A stretch of DNA of 64,000 bases, from assembly GCA_033063855.1 (NCBI GenBank), contig CP093831.1, positions 14,322,001 to 14,386,000 of the forward strand, read 5' to 3'. Shown in pieces: positions 9,128-27,038 of the stretch. The position numbers were made by a program, and so were the translations under genes. Within the stretch, counting starts at the first letter, position 1, and each line of letters opens with the position of its first letter. This DNA comes from Smittia aterrima. Lineage: Eukaryota > Arthropoda > Insecta > Diptera > Chironomidae. Under the pieces are notes generated by a model that saw nothing but the letters and a program-made list of their open reading frames with translations, ran no database searches and was not told the origin of the DNA.

Positions 9128-12100
9128 TCAAAATAATTTGAATTCTTTTTTCAATTGTGTCTGTCGCCACTTCGGAAGAGCATCAAACTCCACAAATTCC
9201 ATTTTAAATACCGAGACGAAGTCATCGTGGGTCAAGTGAATCTGAAAGTGGAGGAAAGAATATTTAATCTCAAGTTACAAATCAAAATTTTCATGCTCAA
9301 TTTACCTCTTTACGAGACGGATTGATGTACGTTGGCAGGTTTAACGGATCGCCACGTAACATTTCGAGCGGATATTTCTGATGTTTATCAAACTCATTAG
9401 CAATAGCGTCGTCTGTACTTGAAGCTCTTGGAGACGGAACAGGATGTGCGCCCGGAAAGCTCATAATAGAGCGAAGCTTTTCAAATGTTTTGTGAGTCTG
9501 AAATATGGAATCGTTCAATTGACATTGAAACAATGAATTAGACTCAGAAATTACCTCGAAAAGTTTTCCGTCCCATTTTTCAAAGAATCCAGTAAATGTG
9601 ATTGGTTCGTAGCCTTGTTTAATGACAGCGATGGGAACTGTGATGTTACGAGGAATCGGATGAATTGAGATCAAATGCAGAGCAATGATCCATGCAGCAT
9701 CTCTCTGAGCTGAGTCGACTAAGTTTCCCAACCAAACGTAGATAATGCTTCCAGCGTCTAACAAGAAAATGTTCTCTGGTGTTAAGTCGCTTTGAGTGAA
9801 AGCGAGGATCGATTCAAGTTGAATTTGTCCTTGGCTTAATGACGCAAGATAAAGATTCACTCTCGATCTGTCCCAAGCATTAGGAAGAGAAAGTTCAACA
9901 GATTGTTGCATCATCTTCAATTGATTGATGCACTTTTCACCAACTGAATCATAAAACTCTTCATTCTCAGCGCCTTCCATTATGAGATTTGGTTCACCAA
10001 CGATTCCAGCGATTGTCTTAGCCATTTCACGAGTATCACCCGTTGAACTTTGTCCACACCAGACCCAAACAGTTCCAGCATCAACTTTGATGACGTAGCA
10101 ATCAGTTGGCGAGTACGAAGTTTTATTCGTAACTTGAATGGCCTTTGCAGTGTATGACGAGTTTCCAACAACCTTGAGAATGCAGGCAGGAGGAAATTTG
10201 TTGTTCGCCCCGCCCAAATTGGGTCCACTAAGAATAATAAGTTTGCCTTTAAACAGTTGAAGGAAGTGCGGTGGCTCCATTCCTTCATAGATTCGAATTT
10301 GCATTACATTCGTGTTGAAGTGTTCAAACATCTCAGTTAGAAATAATTCGCCTGTTGTCTTATCCTTTTGTTTGCATTGTCTTCCAATCCAAAGGTAAAT
10401 AATATTTTTAATCGAATGACTGCAGGAGTTAGCGTGAACGATGTAACAGTTTTCAGAGTAGAAAACTTGTCCGAAACGCTTCGGAATGTCAGTGATATCC
10501 TCACTGTCAATCCGATAAACTTTTAATTCACCAGATCCATCATCGATCAATTGCATTTGTGCTGCAAGTTGTGGACGTTGGATGAGAGTCAAAGCATCGA
10601 ATTTCTCAAGAACTTGACGACTCATTCCGTAATCATTCTCAACCCAATTCGGGAAGAGAGAGATAAAGTCGATGGGCTCATGTCCATCAATAACACGACA
10701 AACGGGATAAAACGACGGATGAGTTCGTTTGATGATGTAACCACGAACATGACGCATTCCTTCAGCTTTGTCAGCCTTCGACACATTTCGTCCGATCCAG
10801 ATCCAAATGCCCATCGATTCGCCGTCAATAATGAATGTTGAGTTCTTATCCGTCAAATCAGTTTGCTCGATTGCGTCAGTTTTAATGTGCTCGACTCTGA
10901 ATAATCCATTCAAATTGTTGCACTTGTAGAGCTTCAGTGGGTTATTGTTTCCCGATGGAAGAGCAACAAGCGGCACGACCAATCGTTCTTTGAGATTCAA
11001 GTACTTGTTCCATTCAATTTTTCGCTCGCCGCTCATGCTTTGTTCATATCCATCATCAACCACAACAATTTCCGGTTTCGTCGGCTGACGATCCCTAAAC
11101 TTGCTCGCTATCGTCAAAGCATGGACACGCTCGATTGAACTGCTCGATCGACCCACCCACACGAACACCATGCGATGTGTTTGCAAAATCATAACGTTTC
11201 CGCTGTTGAAGTGCGACCAGCTCATCGCGTTCATTTGAATGCACCGTGGACATGTCTTTCCCTTTATTTGATAAAGACGAGGAATTTGTGCTGTTGACTT
11301 AAGATTGGAACCGGAAAGAATTCTGCAAAGAAAGGAAATTAAAATCTGCGGTTGTGATGAAAGTATTTCTAAACTCACTGAAATCCATTTCCTTTGAAAT
11401 AAGCCAAGAATCTTTTCGACTCGTAGTCTTGCGTTTCACGATATTGACTTGAAGTGTGATTCAGATGAAGATCCAGTTCAATGATTTTTAAAGCTGCATG
11501 TTTGGATTTTACGGCAGATGAACTCGCGCCTAGCCAAACGTGAATAAAACGTTCAATGACGACGGGTGTTTTAATTTCTCGAGACTGTAAATTTGTTAAT
11601 TAAATGAGGTTCTTAAATGACAATGAGAACTCACAATTGTGTTCTGATCTGAGAAAGTTCCTTTTAAGGAAGCAGCGTAGACGATGTAAACATTTTCTTC
11701 GAAGAAAACTCCAAATTGATCTTTTGGAACGACTTCGATCTGTTCGTTCTCAACTTTGAAAATGTGGAAACCAACTGAGTGCTTGCTGACTTTGCGGAAG
11801 AGCGGATCCACTCGAAGCTCTTCGTAGATTGGACGCTTTGAATCCTAAGGCGAAACGAAAAACCTTTGTTAATTAACTGATTTTTCTGGAGGCGGCAGAG
11901 GAAACAAAAGTGAAATTATCTACTCTCGACCATGAATGCTATTCTTCAATCATAAAAGATCGAGCGGTAAATCATAGAAATCATAAAAATTCCGAGCGGA
12001 AAGATTTTATGAGTCAAAGAGAGATGTTGAAGAAGATTATTCCATTTAACTTTGGCGATTAGTAGAAACAAAGTTGATCGAGATTGTTGATTAATGATCG

Positions 12101-13308
12101 CTGTTCTTTAAAGCAAAGCGATGGTAGTTGAGTTAATGTCGAGGAAATTGTAACTGCGAAGTGTTGTTCTGTTGGCTTCAGTTCGTCTCGCAGCAGCAAA
12201 CAAGACACGCGATGTAATTAAAATTTTGAAATTTGTGTCAAGTAAAAGGAAATTGAATAAGAAAAGATTTGATCACTGACAGACAAAAAAAAATCTAACA
12301 AAATTTCCACAGCAATCATTTTTCTGGAGATTTTGAAAGTATCGTCGATTGGAAAAGGTCGCGGATAATGAAAGTTAGCACAGAGATCACGATTTTCACT
12401 TTGAAGAAAAAAGTTCTTTGATCGATAATTACAAAATCTTTTTGACTGATGTCAAGAGTCTTCATCTTGATCGTCGACTGTTCACAACTTTATTAATCCA
12501 ATTTATGCCGGTGAAGTGTCTCGTTAATTAACAACTTTGTCTTTGCGATGCTGAACCGACAACGATTGAAAGCAAACTGAACTGATCGAGCTCGACGTTG
12601 CACCTGATGTTGGAAAATGTTGAGAGAATGGTTTGATGATGATGATGATGTTTGATGATGAATGAGCGGACGAGAGAGAGAGAGGAAAAGAAGTGAAGTG
12701 AAACCGATGGAAATTCTTGTTCGGTGCAAAATGTAAATCGCAAGTGCAGAAATTCAATGAATCGACAGAGTTGAAAGAAATCACTGAACTTTTCTATGAA
12801 TTTGCATTTGAATGAACTTGCGAACAAAGATCGTGAGACTTTTTGAACTTTCTCTGTTTGATTCATCAAATTTCTTTGATTTGTTAAAACTGTTTCAACT
12901 TGTCTCGTTAGTAGTCTTTCGCCGTTATGTGTCATGATCAGTCTAATTGCCATAATTCACAACGCGGGCCTCAGAAGGTGAAATTACTGTGCTGTGTTCA
13001 TATACTCGCAATTGTTGATAATGAAAACTCTGCTCGCATGTACAAAAGTCACGGCAACTAATGATGGCACATATCGCAGTATTTCAATGGTCGTTGACCC
13101 AACGAAATTTCCGAATTCATCATCATTGAAACTAATTCAACGATTTCTCGCCTGAATCAAAATTAAGTGACACCGACGAATTGAATGAGATTCAATTTCT
13201 CCGCTTGATTACTTCAGAAAAGCTTAATCCAATCGATAACGAATTTAATGAGAAATTAAATATTTGAACGAATTGATTTACCTGAATCTCCTTGACAAAC
13301 TTCTGCAT
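9128..13308 (-). CDS. qua: Villin/gelsolin family actin-binding protein (quail-like)
   Basis: Cortical actin bundling/severing protein of the villin class; the fly member Quail bundles actin in nurse cells. Exons: 13282-13308, 11635-11844, 11379-11584, 9555-11322, 9306-9497, 9241-9128; 838 residues. Repeated gelsolin modules are recognisable by VYIVYAA, MVFVWVGRSSS, MGIWIWIG, IIYLWIGRQ, TVWVWCGQSS and SIIYVWLG, giving about six domains. The C-terminal headpiece is clear: LTHDDFVSVFKMEFVEFDAL then LPKWRQTQLKKEFKLF, ending in the canonical KLF. The start comes from a nine-codon first exon whose frame fits the next exon after a 1.4 kb intron. That intron lies partly inside the right arm of the inverted duplication. 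A short 57 bp intron (9498-9554) happens to be open in frame. Confidence 0.9.
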
Positions 13309-13812
13309 TTCGCTTGCCCTCGGTCAGAAAATTGCGTCTGAACAAAAATAAACACGCGTAACGTGCTCAAGCTCTAAACTAAACTGAGAGCGGATCATGA
13401 TCGGATCACATTTCCATTGTCTCAATTCACTTTTCATTTGAATAATTTCGGTAATTTGCTTTTTGTTCCACATCACGACGATCTAGCTACTGTTGCATTT
13501 CAAGACGAACTCTCAGCGAAGTTAGCAAAGATTTTATTCGCAAACTTCTCTTGATAATTTCTCTAATGAGAAAGCTTTAAACTTTGCCACTTAGTTTCCA
13601 TTAAAATGTCGATCACTTGAACATAAACGTGCAAAATCTAATTAAAGTTTTGCCCAACCCTAAACCAACCAACTGTAGTTCCATGCCGAATGAGAAGTCG
13701 TCGTCGTCTTCGATTTGAGTTCATTGAAAAGATTTTTCTTTGTTCATTTCTCAGCAATCGATTTATTTAAAAATTTAAATGACAGAACAACACGAAATAG
13801 TTTTCAAACAAA
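13309..13812. promoter_or_regulatory. Divergent villin / synaptotagmin-like promoter region
   Basis: About 500 bp between the divergent starts of the villin-like gene and the extended-synaptotagmin-like gene. The first ~75 bp are shared with the left arm (about 7059-7126), the rest is unique to the right arm. No ORF or clear TATA box is seen. Confidence 0.4.
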
Positions 13813-15421
13813 ATGGATAAAATACAAATTTTGGTTTATTTCGCGATTTATTTTCTGGGTCGCTACAAATTCTCTTTGCTTTGGATGGTTCTCTTCGTTT
13901 TAATATCAATGTACGGCTACGAGAAGAACAAGCGAAATGACTCCAATCCGATGTCGTCGATGGGAGAACGTGATGCAGTTCTGATGGCAATCGATGATGT
14001 TCCGTCATGGGTTTTGTTTCCTGATGTGGAAAGAGCTGAGTGGATGAACAATGTACTCACAACATTGTGGCCGAGGATTAAAGATTACAGTGAAAGGAAA
14101 CTGAGGGATCTTCAACCTAAAATCAACAAGCAACCGTGGCTAAGGAACTTAAAGATCGAGCAAGTCAGTTTGGGAGATGTCGTAAGTTGATCTAATCTCT
14201 CATCGACTCAACTTCATTTGAACTTTAATGCAATAGACTCCTCGCATCACTGGAATTAAAGTTCACAACCGAAACATTCTTCGAGAGGAAATCGTCGTTG
14301 ACTTCCACATTTCTTATAGCGGAGATTTCCTCATGACTTTGTCAATGTTTGGATTTGCTGGGGGAATCAGAAATATCAAAATTGAAGGAGCAGCTCGAAT
14401 AACAATGAAGAACTTTGTATCGAAACTTCCTTTTATCGGAGGAGTTGAGTTTTCATTCTTGTCCTGTCCAAGATTTGATTATGAGTTGCTGCCAGTTTTC
14501 GCTTCATTGAACTTGCAAATGGTCAACAGTTACATCAGATCAACGGTCAGACATCAAATTCTGAATCACGTTGTGTTTCCTCACAAAATATTTCTTAAAG
14601 TGAAGACAGGAAGTCATTCAGTTCCAACGTCAAATGATGAAGATTTGTTGCCTGAAATCGATGGAATCATTCACGTTTCTGTTTCAAAAATCAAAAAGTT
14701 TATTGGATTTGATCATCAAAGAGTTTTTGTCTCTCTGGAACTTGGATCTCAGATTGTTGAGTCGAAAGAGGTCACGATCGAGTCTGGAATCGCAACAATG
14801 AACTTCGAATGTGAACTCATTCAATTTTCAAAGGCCAAAACGAAAATGAAACTCGATCTTAACATCAAAGACGAAAACGATGAGATAACAATGTTGAGAG
14901 GTTGGGCAGACACAAAACATTTGAGCAAAGACAAAACAACATACGAAAAGTATCGTTTATCTCCATCGGGAAGATTTCCAATGACTCTCACGTGGCTTGA
15001 GCTGAGTTCAAAGCGGAAAGACTTAGAAGCAGAATCCAAAAAGCATGCAACTCTTCTTGAGGTTTTCATCGATTCAGCTCGAAGGTTGCCTCAGAATCAA
15101 CGTGGAATATTCGTTGAGCTCTCTGTCAATCACACGATACAACAAACTTGGGCTTCAGAAGAAGTGAATCCATCGTGGCGAAAATATTTCACATTTTTCA
15201 TTCACCATCCTGAAAATGAGTCTCTCACAATCAAACTCACTCATGAATCGTCAGAGAACGTAACAGAAAACACTTGTGGACAGTTCATCTATAACATCTC
15301 TGATCTCATAGCGAGAAAGCAAATGAGACATGATCTACAAGCATTTCCTCTTCAGCAAACTATTCATGAATGTGAAATATTAATGTCCTTAAAACTCAAT
15401 GCACTCAAACATCCGAGTTAG
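13813..15421 (+). CDS. Extended-synaptotagmin-like SMP/C2 lipid-transfer protein
   Basis: ER-anchored lipid-transfer protein of the extended synaptotagmin type, acting at membrane contact sites. Exons 13813-14181 and 14237-15421 (55 bp intron) give 517 residues. Residues about 5-40 form a hydrophobic hairpin (ILVYFAIYFLGRYKFSLLWM). Residues about 60-255 form the SMP domain, recognised by FPDVERAEWMNNVLTTLWP, TPRITGIKVHNRN and MKNFVSKLPFIGGVEFSFLS. Two C2-like regions follow (about 265-385 and 405-515), but the aspartate clusters that bind calcium are not apparent. The protein is shorter than Esyt2 (~800) and clearly diverged, so it is probably a paralogue and not the main Esyt2. It is convergent with Medea copy 2 and is missing from the left arm. 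Confidence 0.85.
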
Positions 15422-16128
15422 TCAAAGAAAGTTATTCACTTTAATGAACTTTTATTTCACTTTTATCTGCCATGTCAAAAAATTATAAAACATCATCGTA
15501 TAAAATTAGAATTGCATTATTTTTGTTTCCCCCTACTCGGAGGACTTTTTCTCTTTCATCTCAAAACAACTACTGTTAATTACGTAATTAAAGAACTTAT
15601 TTTAATCATGCTTCTTCGTCATTTTTTCGTTTATCAAATTGAGTAATTACATTAAGCTGTCAATGTTTCAAAACTTTATCTGTTTCGAATTTACCTCTCG
15701 CAATTTTGTGTTTTTCTTGAAGCCAGCAATTCACCAACGCGAGCCTCACGGCTAAAATATTTTGCTCCTTATCAACTTTTTTTTTAAAGAAACAAAAAGT
15801 TTCACACTAACTTCTATGAGCTTTCTCATTTCAATATTTTTAAGCGAGAAATTTAAAACTAACTTTTTTTTTGTTTTTCCTTTAGAGACATTGAAGAACA
15901 AGAAGGAAAGGTTGTGAGGAAGGTTCGAAAAGACAGTTGAGGTCAAGCCATTTCCTTAAATTTAAATTCGCGACAATTGTTTTTTCTTTTGTAGGTTTAG
16001 AAAAAATAGATTGTTACCTCTTCATAAATCAGCAAAGCATTAACTCTCATTATAATCTCTTTTATGTCATTTTTTCGTCGTCTTCCTCAAATTTGCACTC
16101 TCTAGTTTCTATGTAAGTTAGAAAAGGT
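15422..16128. other. Convergent 3' flanks of synaptotagmin-like gene and Medea-2
   Basis: About 700 bp between two convergent genes. Bases from about 15789 upward are the 3' flank of Medea shared with the left arm; below that point the sequence is unique. It should contain both 3'UTRs. No gene is seen. Confidence 0.5.
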
Positions 16129-18577
<2,449 letters not shown>

Positions 18578-19157
18578 TTCTGAGCAAAAAATTGTTAGAA
18601 TTTTCTTTCTAATGAATATTCCAAAGTAGAACAAAAGCAAAGAAAAAAATCTTACGAACTTTTATCTTGCGATCCACTTGAGAAAAGTCCCGAAACCATT
18701 ATTCGCTACTTTCCAACTAGTTTTAACAAGTTCTATACATTATTCTTGTTCACTTTACAAGCCTTAAATAGCTCTCAAATAATTTTTTCTGCAGAATTCA
18801 GAAATTCTGTAGCTTTAGTACGATTCTTTGAAAACGTTTCGAACGTGTTCAAGAATCTTCAATTTGCGAATTTAAATATTTTTGAGATGTTAGCTTTATA
18901 ATCTTTTTTCATAATTATTTCTTTTATTTATTTATCTAAATTGAATAAAAAATAAATTAGTCTTGATATAAAAGAATTATCGCTAAGAAGTTAATTGCAA
19001 ATCACTTAGCTGAAGCTTGTCGGCTTCAGTTGATTGATTTATCAGCTCTCCTTGTCAAATTAGTTGGAAGTTAAATTGGCGTTGGACGGATAGAGGCGGA
19101 AATATTTAAAAACTATAAAATTCATTTGATAAAGTTCTCAATAAATTGCGGAATGTT
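18578..19157. other. Medea-2 5' flank and Fbxl7 3' flank
   Basis: Contains the probable 5'UTR intron of Medea copy 2 (donor TTC|GTAAGA near 18650) and, beyond 18707, sequence with no counterpart in the left arm, which should include the original Medea promoter. The stretch 18890-19000 is very AT rich. No gene is seen. Confidence 0.45.
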
Positions 19158-20767
19158 TTATGCTTCACATCCCAGAATTCCGATGTTGTTATGTTGGATC
19201 ACGCATCGACGACAGAATTTCTTTACAGACAAGTAGCCTTCGGCCGTTATTTGGCAGTCTTGAATGTTCAGCTGTTGTAATCCCCTACAATAATAGGAGA
19301 GCATCTTTATGCCCTCATCAGACACCATATCACAATTTTTCAGGCTGAGCTTCTTAAGGTTTGGACAGCTTTCCGCCAGCGCAAAGCATCCGGAATCACT
19401 GACATCACATTTTCCAATGTCCAAAGATCGCAAGCGTGAACATGATCGCGCCAAAACAATGATTGAGTCATCACTAATGGCTTCGCAGCCGCGGCAGTTG
19501 AGATATCTTAGTTTGTAGCAGCGACGAGCGAGATATTTTAATCCAACGTCGCTCACTTGACATTTTGCGACGCTTAAGTAACGAAGAGTTTGTCCTAGTT
19601 TAGCCAACTCGTAAAGTCCAAAGTCAGTAACATTTAAACAGTCGGAAACACTCAATTCCTTTAATGTAATGCAGAATTTAGGAAGATACTTCAAGCTCAT
19701 ATCAGTCAGCATCACGCAACGTCGAAGATATAAATATATCAGCAATGGACAGTTCTTAATGATTGTCTTAAGCCCAATGTCGTCAAGAGATGCACAATCC
19801 GTTAAATCTAAATACTGAAGTAACAGCTTTCGAGGCGTTTCGATTCCTGCGTTAAGGCTGATGCACGAAATCGACGAACATCCAGTGACGTCCAAATGTT
19901 GGAGATTCGTGCATTTTGTAACGATGTCAAACATCGATTGGTTCGTCAGTGAACTGCAGAATTGAGCTTGAAGGTGCGTTATGTTTGGGCAACGTCTGAT
20001 GATGGAGTGAATTCCCTTCTCTGTTAGTTTGCATCCATCACTGAGCATAACACGCTCGACACTTGAACTTTTCTCACCAGATTGATCAGATAATCGCCTC
20101 AAAATGCAATTCAAAGCTTTGTCTCCATTGACATCATCGCCTTTCAGTGAAATTATTTTCCAAAGCAGAGGATTCCAGATGAGTTTCTCAAAGCGACGAC
20201 AAACAGTCGCGAGCACAAGCAAATCGTATGTATCCAGCCATTGGAATATTTTAATAATCACATCGTTCGACAGCGCGTCAAAATACATTTGACCTTTGTT
20301 CGGCATCATACCGGGTGAGAAATATTTTCCAACTTTCGTTAAACTGCACAAACTGTTACTGCTGATCGAGAGATTTTTAACTTTATGAGCTAAGCCAACC
20401 GTGTTCATGGTGTTCATGGCGTGATTAACTAGCTTCGTTGAAGTGGCAGTTGCATTCATGATTCTATGATTGCTTAACGCTGATTGCGTGGGTGAAGACA
20501 GCAGAGTCGCATAGCCTTGATCGAGCGATGGAGAATGTCGATGGTGTGGCTCCTGATGGAAGTAGCGTTGATGGTGATGAAGGTGTGTATTCTTCTGTAG
20601 GAAGTCAAATTGATGTTGAATGTCTAAGCTCGATAGCGACGATCCGAAGTGCTGGTGTTGAATGTGTTCTTGATCGGATGATGAGTCTAAAACAAGAAAA
20701 GGAATATTTGCCATCAATCATGAAGTCAATCTATCAAGATAAAACACCAACCTTGTAAATAATCCAT
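19158..20767 (-). CDS. Fbxl7: F-box and leucine-rich repeat protein (Fbxl7-like)
   Basis: Substrate receptor of an SCF ubiquitin ligase; fly Fbxl7 limits Fat/Dachs signalling at the cell cortex. The low-complexity His/Gln/Ser N-terminus (about 1-130) is followed by an F-box (about 140-190: DALSNDVIIKIFQWLDTYDL, CRRFEKLIWNPLLWK). About eleven Cys-containing LRRs follow (for example LQYLDLTDCASLDDIGLKTI), then the family-typical tail FCRRCVIQHNN. I place the start at 20767. A 16-nt exon (MDYLQ) is followed by a GTTGGT donor, then acceptor CTTGTTTTAG and ACTCATC from 20686, giving 514 residues. An alternative ATG at 20714 would translate through that acceptor. The gene is divergent from vasa. 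Confidence 0.9.
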
Positions 20768-21869
20768 TTTAAATCTCGAGGCTTAAAATCTTAAATATTT
20801 CGCATAAATTTCTACTTATTTTAGCTCGTCATTTCAGCTGCAAAGAAATGCAAAAAATGAAATTATTGATAATCTGCGTGCAACATAATAACACACGATC
20901 GATGGGAAGAACAGAGCCTGCGGTTGTAAAGCAACACGAAAACAGGTTCCTACAGAGGAATTTTGTGAGAAGAATGGATGGGAATTTGCTTTGTCGAGTT
21001 GTGACTAAAATTCAATTTAATTAGCGGAGAGTTGAGGATCGTGTGATATTACAGATTGTTGAGATATTTAAATGTAAATATTATTGCACAACTTACCTAC
21101 TTTCATTATTCTTTCTCAGGAATTTGAAAGTATTTTCACTACGAATTTTAAAATCGCTTTTACATCACAAATTGAACGAAATTTCAGGAAACTCCTATTC
21201 AACACGAATTTGCTATTACTTATGATCGCAATTAAATTAATGAACTGCTGAGCAGGACGTTTTTCAATGAGATAACAAATAAAAATATTTGTCAAAAGTG
21301 AAAATAACTCAGAGAGCTTTCTGCTGCTGGAGCTTTCATGATCAAGTCCATAAGAAAAATGTTGCGATCGTGGTAATAACGCAAGAAAGACCTTGGATTT
21401 TTATGCCGTTGAAAATATCAACTTCGAAAGGTGATTTTATTGAATTAGAAGAAGAAATCTTAATAAAATGTAATTTGCTGAAATCTAATTAGTTTTTGCA
21501 ACAGAATTATTTAAATTAGAAGTGACGCCTTGCCGTTCGGATTGAGAGCACGATTGATCAGAAAAAATTCATTCTGTGACGAGCTATCGAGAGAGAGAGG
21601 AGCATCAGCTTTAAATTTGTCTTATTTAATTATCTTAAATCAAAGGTACTTTGCCTAAATATTGAAATAACTCTTCCAGAACTCGATCTAACTAAAAGGT
21701 AAGCAAAAGTTGCAAAAAATTCGGTCAATTTCACTGTAAAATTCAACTTTTTAAAATTTCGTTGTCTGCCATTTCTGAGAAATCTTTTGTCTCGATACGA
21801 AAAAATTAATTCTCTTTTAAATGACTTTAAACAAACGTGCTTACGCATTTCTTTCGTTTAGACGCAATA
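20768..21869. promoter_or_regulatory. Fbxl7 / vasa divergent intergenic region
   Basis: 1.1 kb with no supported ORF. A GA run (about 21589-21598) may be a GAGA-type element. A CTTTCGTTTAG acceptor-like motif at 21851-21861 just before the vasa ATG suggests a 5'UTR intron. Germline regulatory sequence for vasa would be expected here, but I cannot identify it. Confidence 0.4.
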
Positions 21870-24061
<2,192 letters not shown>

Positions 24062-24467
24062 ACTTCTCTCGGAGCTCATCGTTTTCATTTAAATTCTCAA
24101 TCTTTCATAATTACTTTTTAAAGCTGCTACAATCGCAGATTCTCTCAATTTTATCCAAGCATTTTGGACACTTTCACATCACGAATTTATATGATTTCAA
24201 ATAATTATCAAAAGTCATTGATAAAAATTAAATGAACTGAAACAGAAAATAAAGAGAACAATACCAAATGGATATTAAAACTTTATTCGATTCTTACTAA
24301 ACATCAATTTTTGTTCAATTCACACAAAAAAAGTCGTTAGACTTCAAATAATATCGTGAGATTTTATAATTTTGCAATCAATTCTCTTATCAGTGATAAG
24401 TTATCACTCTTTGCAGAAATAATCGTGAAGAAACGTCGAGATTCAATAATAATATTCGATATTTAAA
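24062..24467. terminator. Convergent 3' ends of vasa and the lipase maturation factor gene
   Basis: About 400 bp between converging stop codons. An AATAAA at about 24248-24253 fits the vasa poly(A) signal on the plus strand. Nothing else is apparent. Confidence 0.45.
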
Positions 24468-26624
24468 TTAACGGAATCGCATCATAATAACGAAGGATGC
24501 GAATACAAAAGTGTTTATGAGTAAATGACCATCTGCTGCTTCGAAAAACAAGCGAGTTTGCTGCAATGTTTTCAACAACGCTGGATATGTTTCCTTTTCT
24601 TTCTTAGGGGCTGGTTCAAGTTTCGCTAAAAGACCTTTTAGAACATCTCCAGTTAATGACATCGGCGGCAAGTATTCAGCATTCATTATCTTTCTAGTCC
24701 ATAATCCAGCATTCTTGCTTGCATCCTCTCGTGGTACATAACTAACTTTGATGAAAGCCACACGAACAAACTTAGGTGGCATCCTTACTTTCATGAGATT
24801 CTCACTTCCTAGAAGCAACAAAGCAGCTCGGTTGTTCCTCAACAACTGTTTTAAAAGTCCTGCCAGCCACAAGTTTTTCTCTAACTTCGCTCCCTTGCCA
24901 ACAGCTTCATGCATTCTGAAGTCGAATCGAGAGAAGAAGATTCCAGCGTATGGCAACGTTTGATTTTTCTTGATTGGTCGGTAAGCCACGTCATACTCTT
25001 TCCACCTTATATTCGAGTTTTCCAATGAATCAGCGTCGGTATATTGAAAACTAAGCTCCAATCTCTCTGATCTCATTCTTCGCAAATGTAGTCCGTATTC
25101 ATGAACGATGTGATACTTATTGAAGACATCGTCATAAGCTTTTCCGATGGTTGTATTTGAAATATTCGTTTCAGGGTGGAGCGCACCATGAGGCACAGTC
25201 GAACATCCTATCAAGCTAATAGCAATCATGGTAAGAGCAAGAAGGTGAACGATTTTAGAGATTTTCGGGAAGAAGCCACGAGAACTTGAAATGTTTGGAT
25301 GAGAAATGCATGATTGTAGAAAAACGTTAATAATCGAGATTGTTGCAATGAACGGTGCAAATTTGATCATCTGTCGCAGCAAGTCCATGTAATCAGCTTT
25401 CGAAAGAACTGCAATAACAATGTCGAATGTAAGAAAAAAATCAATCAAATCATTAAGTCAACTCACTTATTGAAACGTCGAGGTTCCCGTCAACCCATGA
25501 AAACTTGTAGAACGTCATCGTGATAACCATCACGAAGAAAACGGTTAACATTGTGAGCAGGAATGAGAATACTTTCTTAAAGTTGACACCAGTGTCTGCT
25601 GTTGAACCGTATCTTACGTAGTGCGAGTCATCAAGAAGCGAGAAAAGCATTACGATGATCATGAAGTTTAGGAAACCGTAGTTTCCAGTTGCGATGATGC
25701 AGACTTGAAGAAAAACTTGCCAATAGAAGGCGAGTATTCTTAGTGATCGAACCGGAGCAAAGAAGAGCCACGGACAAAGTAGCTCCGAAATATTGACAAA
25801 GACTGTTGTTAGTTTCAAATACCCATCGGGAATGTAGTAAGCGTAGAAAGCAAGATGAGTTGGCATTGGCAAGGTAAGCAGATGATGTTTGAGAGCAGTA
25901 AGATTCCACCAATGAGGACAGCCAGATGAAAGTTTTACAGCACCCGATGCGAAGAAGAATCTAAAAAAATTGGAATTAGTCAAATCTAAAAACTGAAAAC
26001 GTTTCTTCTTATTTACCTGAATAAGACCCAGCGCATAAGTTGAAGCATAACATTATCAGATACTCCATAATGTTTATGACTTATTCCAGGAGCCAACAAA
26101 ATGACAACTAAGCCAGCTTCCAGCAACAAGTCATCAGCTTGATGATGAAACGTCTGAGTTATGTCAACTAACGAATAATAGAGAGTCCACAGTGTAGCAA
26201 ACACTGGAAGAATGCAGAATCGCGATGACACAACTCCGAAAAACGAAATGAAGGCCCCGGACAAAGTGATTAGCTCGATTGCTGGGAAGGTTGCTATCTG
26301 GAAACTTTTCAATATCCTGATCCAGCTTGGGCGGTCAATGAACGAGAGAAGCTTGTCATGAAACAATTTCCCTTTGATCGGCTCGATTACGGGTGGCAAA
26401 ACTCCGTCTAATGGACTGAATAAGCCTGCAATAAACATAATTTATGATATAATAAATTGCATCATACAATCAACAGAACTAAGAAGGTTTCTATCGATTT
26501 ACACCGGTCAAATGAAATTACCTTCAGCTTGATAATAGAAGCCCAGAAATGCGGCCAAATAAATGATACAAAACCCTCGGAGAATAAGATTCCTCGTTAT
26601 GATAACGTTTGAAAGAATCGACAT
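24468..26624 (-). CDS. Lipase maturation factor family protein (LMF2-like)
   Basis: Multi-pass ER membrane protein of the LMF family, which assists maturation of secreted dimeric lipases and other disulfide-rich proteins. Exons: 26522-26624, 26017-26425, 25467-25960, 24468-25408; 648 residues. The family signature is strong: TFHHQADDLLLEAGLVVILL, then RFFFASGAVKLSSGCPHWWN, LPMPTHLAFYAY, LCPWLFFAPVRSLRILAFYW, and ATGNYGFLN...LLDD. The luminal C-terminal domain shows YGLHLRRMRSERLELSF and RFDFRMHEAVG, more diverged than in vertebrates. About eight or more hydrophobic segments are present. The choice of LMF2 over LMF1 is tentative. It is convergent with vasa. Confidence 0.88.
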
Positions 26625-27038
26625 TTTATCTGATTCAATCATCTTGATTCCCACACAAATTAATTACACAAAAATGTTTTGCTGAGAATCTCTGCGAATC
26701 GTGGATATTCACTTCAACCTCGACGAGTTGTGGATGAACTGCGTCTCCAGTGACTAGTTTTATGTTATGGCGAGTGTCTACTTAGCGTAATTCCTTTACT
26801 TTTAATTGAGTTAATAAATTTGACGGGAATCGGAAAACAGCGAAGGGCACGCAACGACAAATATTTTCTACCTAAAAACGTTCGTTAATAATTAGGTCGA
26901 TGAATGATAAGAAATACAACAAGAGAGTTGCATGACAGAAATATTTATTTATCTTTTGTTTGTAACGTGTCGTGTTCGGTTTGCGTTTCAGAAAAATTGC
27001 ATGCTCTTAAAATTTTAAAGTACAAAGATGGCAAATTA
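26625..27038. other. LMF 5' flank / three rows 3' flank
   Basis: About 400 bp between two genes on the minus strand. It should hold the promoter of the LMF gene and the 3'UTR of the three-rows-like gene. No ORF or distinctive motif is seen. Confidence 0.4.

Noticed and set aside
19160..19518. Plus-strand frames opposite Fbxl7
   Set aside because: Shadows of the regular LRR coding sequence on the other strand.
20712..20714. ATG at 20714 as the Fbxl7 start (MANIPFLVLDSSSD)
   Set aside because: It reads through a strong acceptor (CTTTTCTTGTTTTAG). A 16-nt upstream exon with ATG at 20767 and a GT donor keeps the frame and fits better, though both remain possible.
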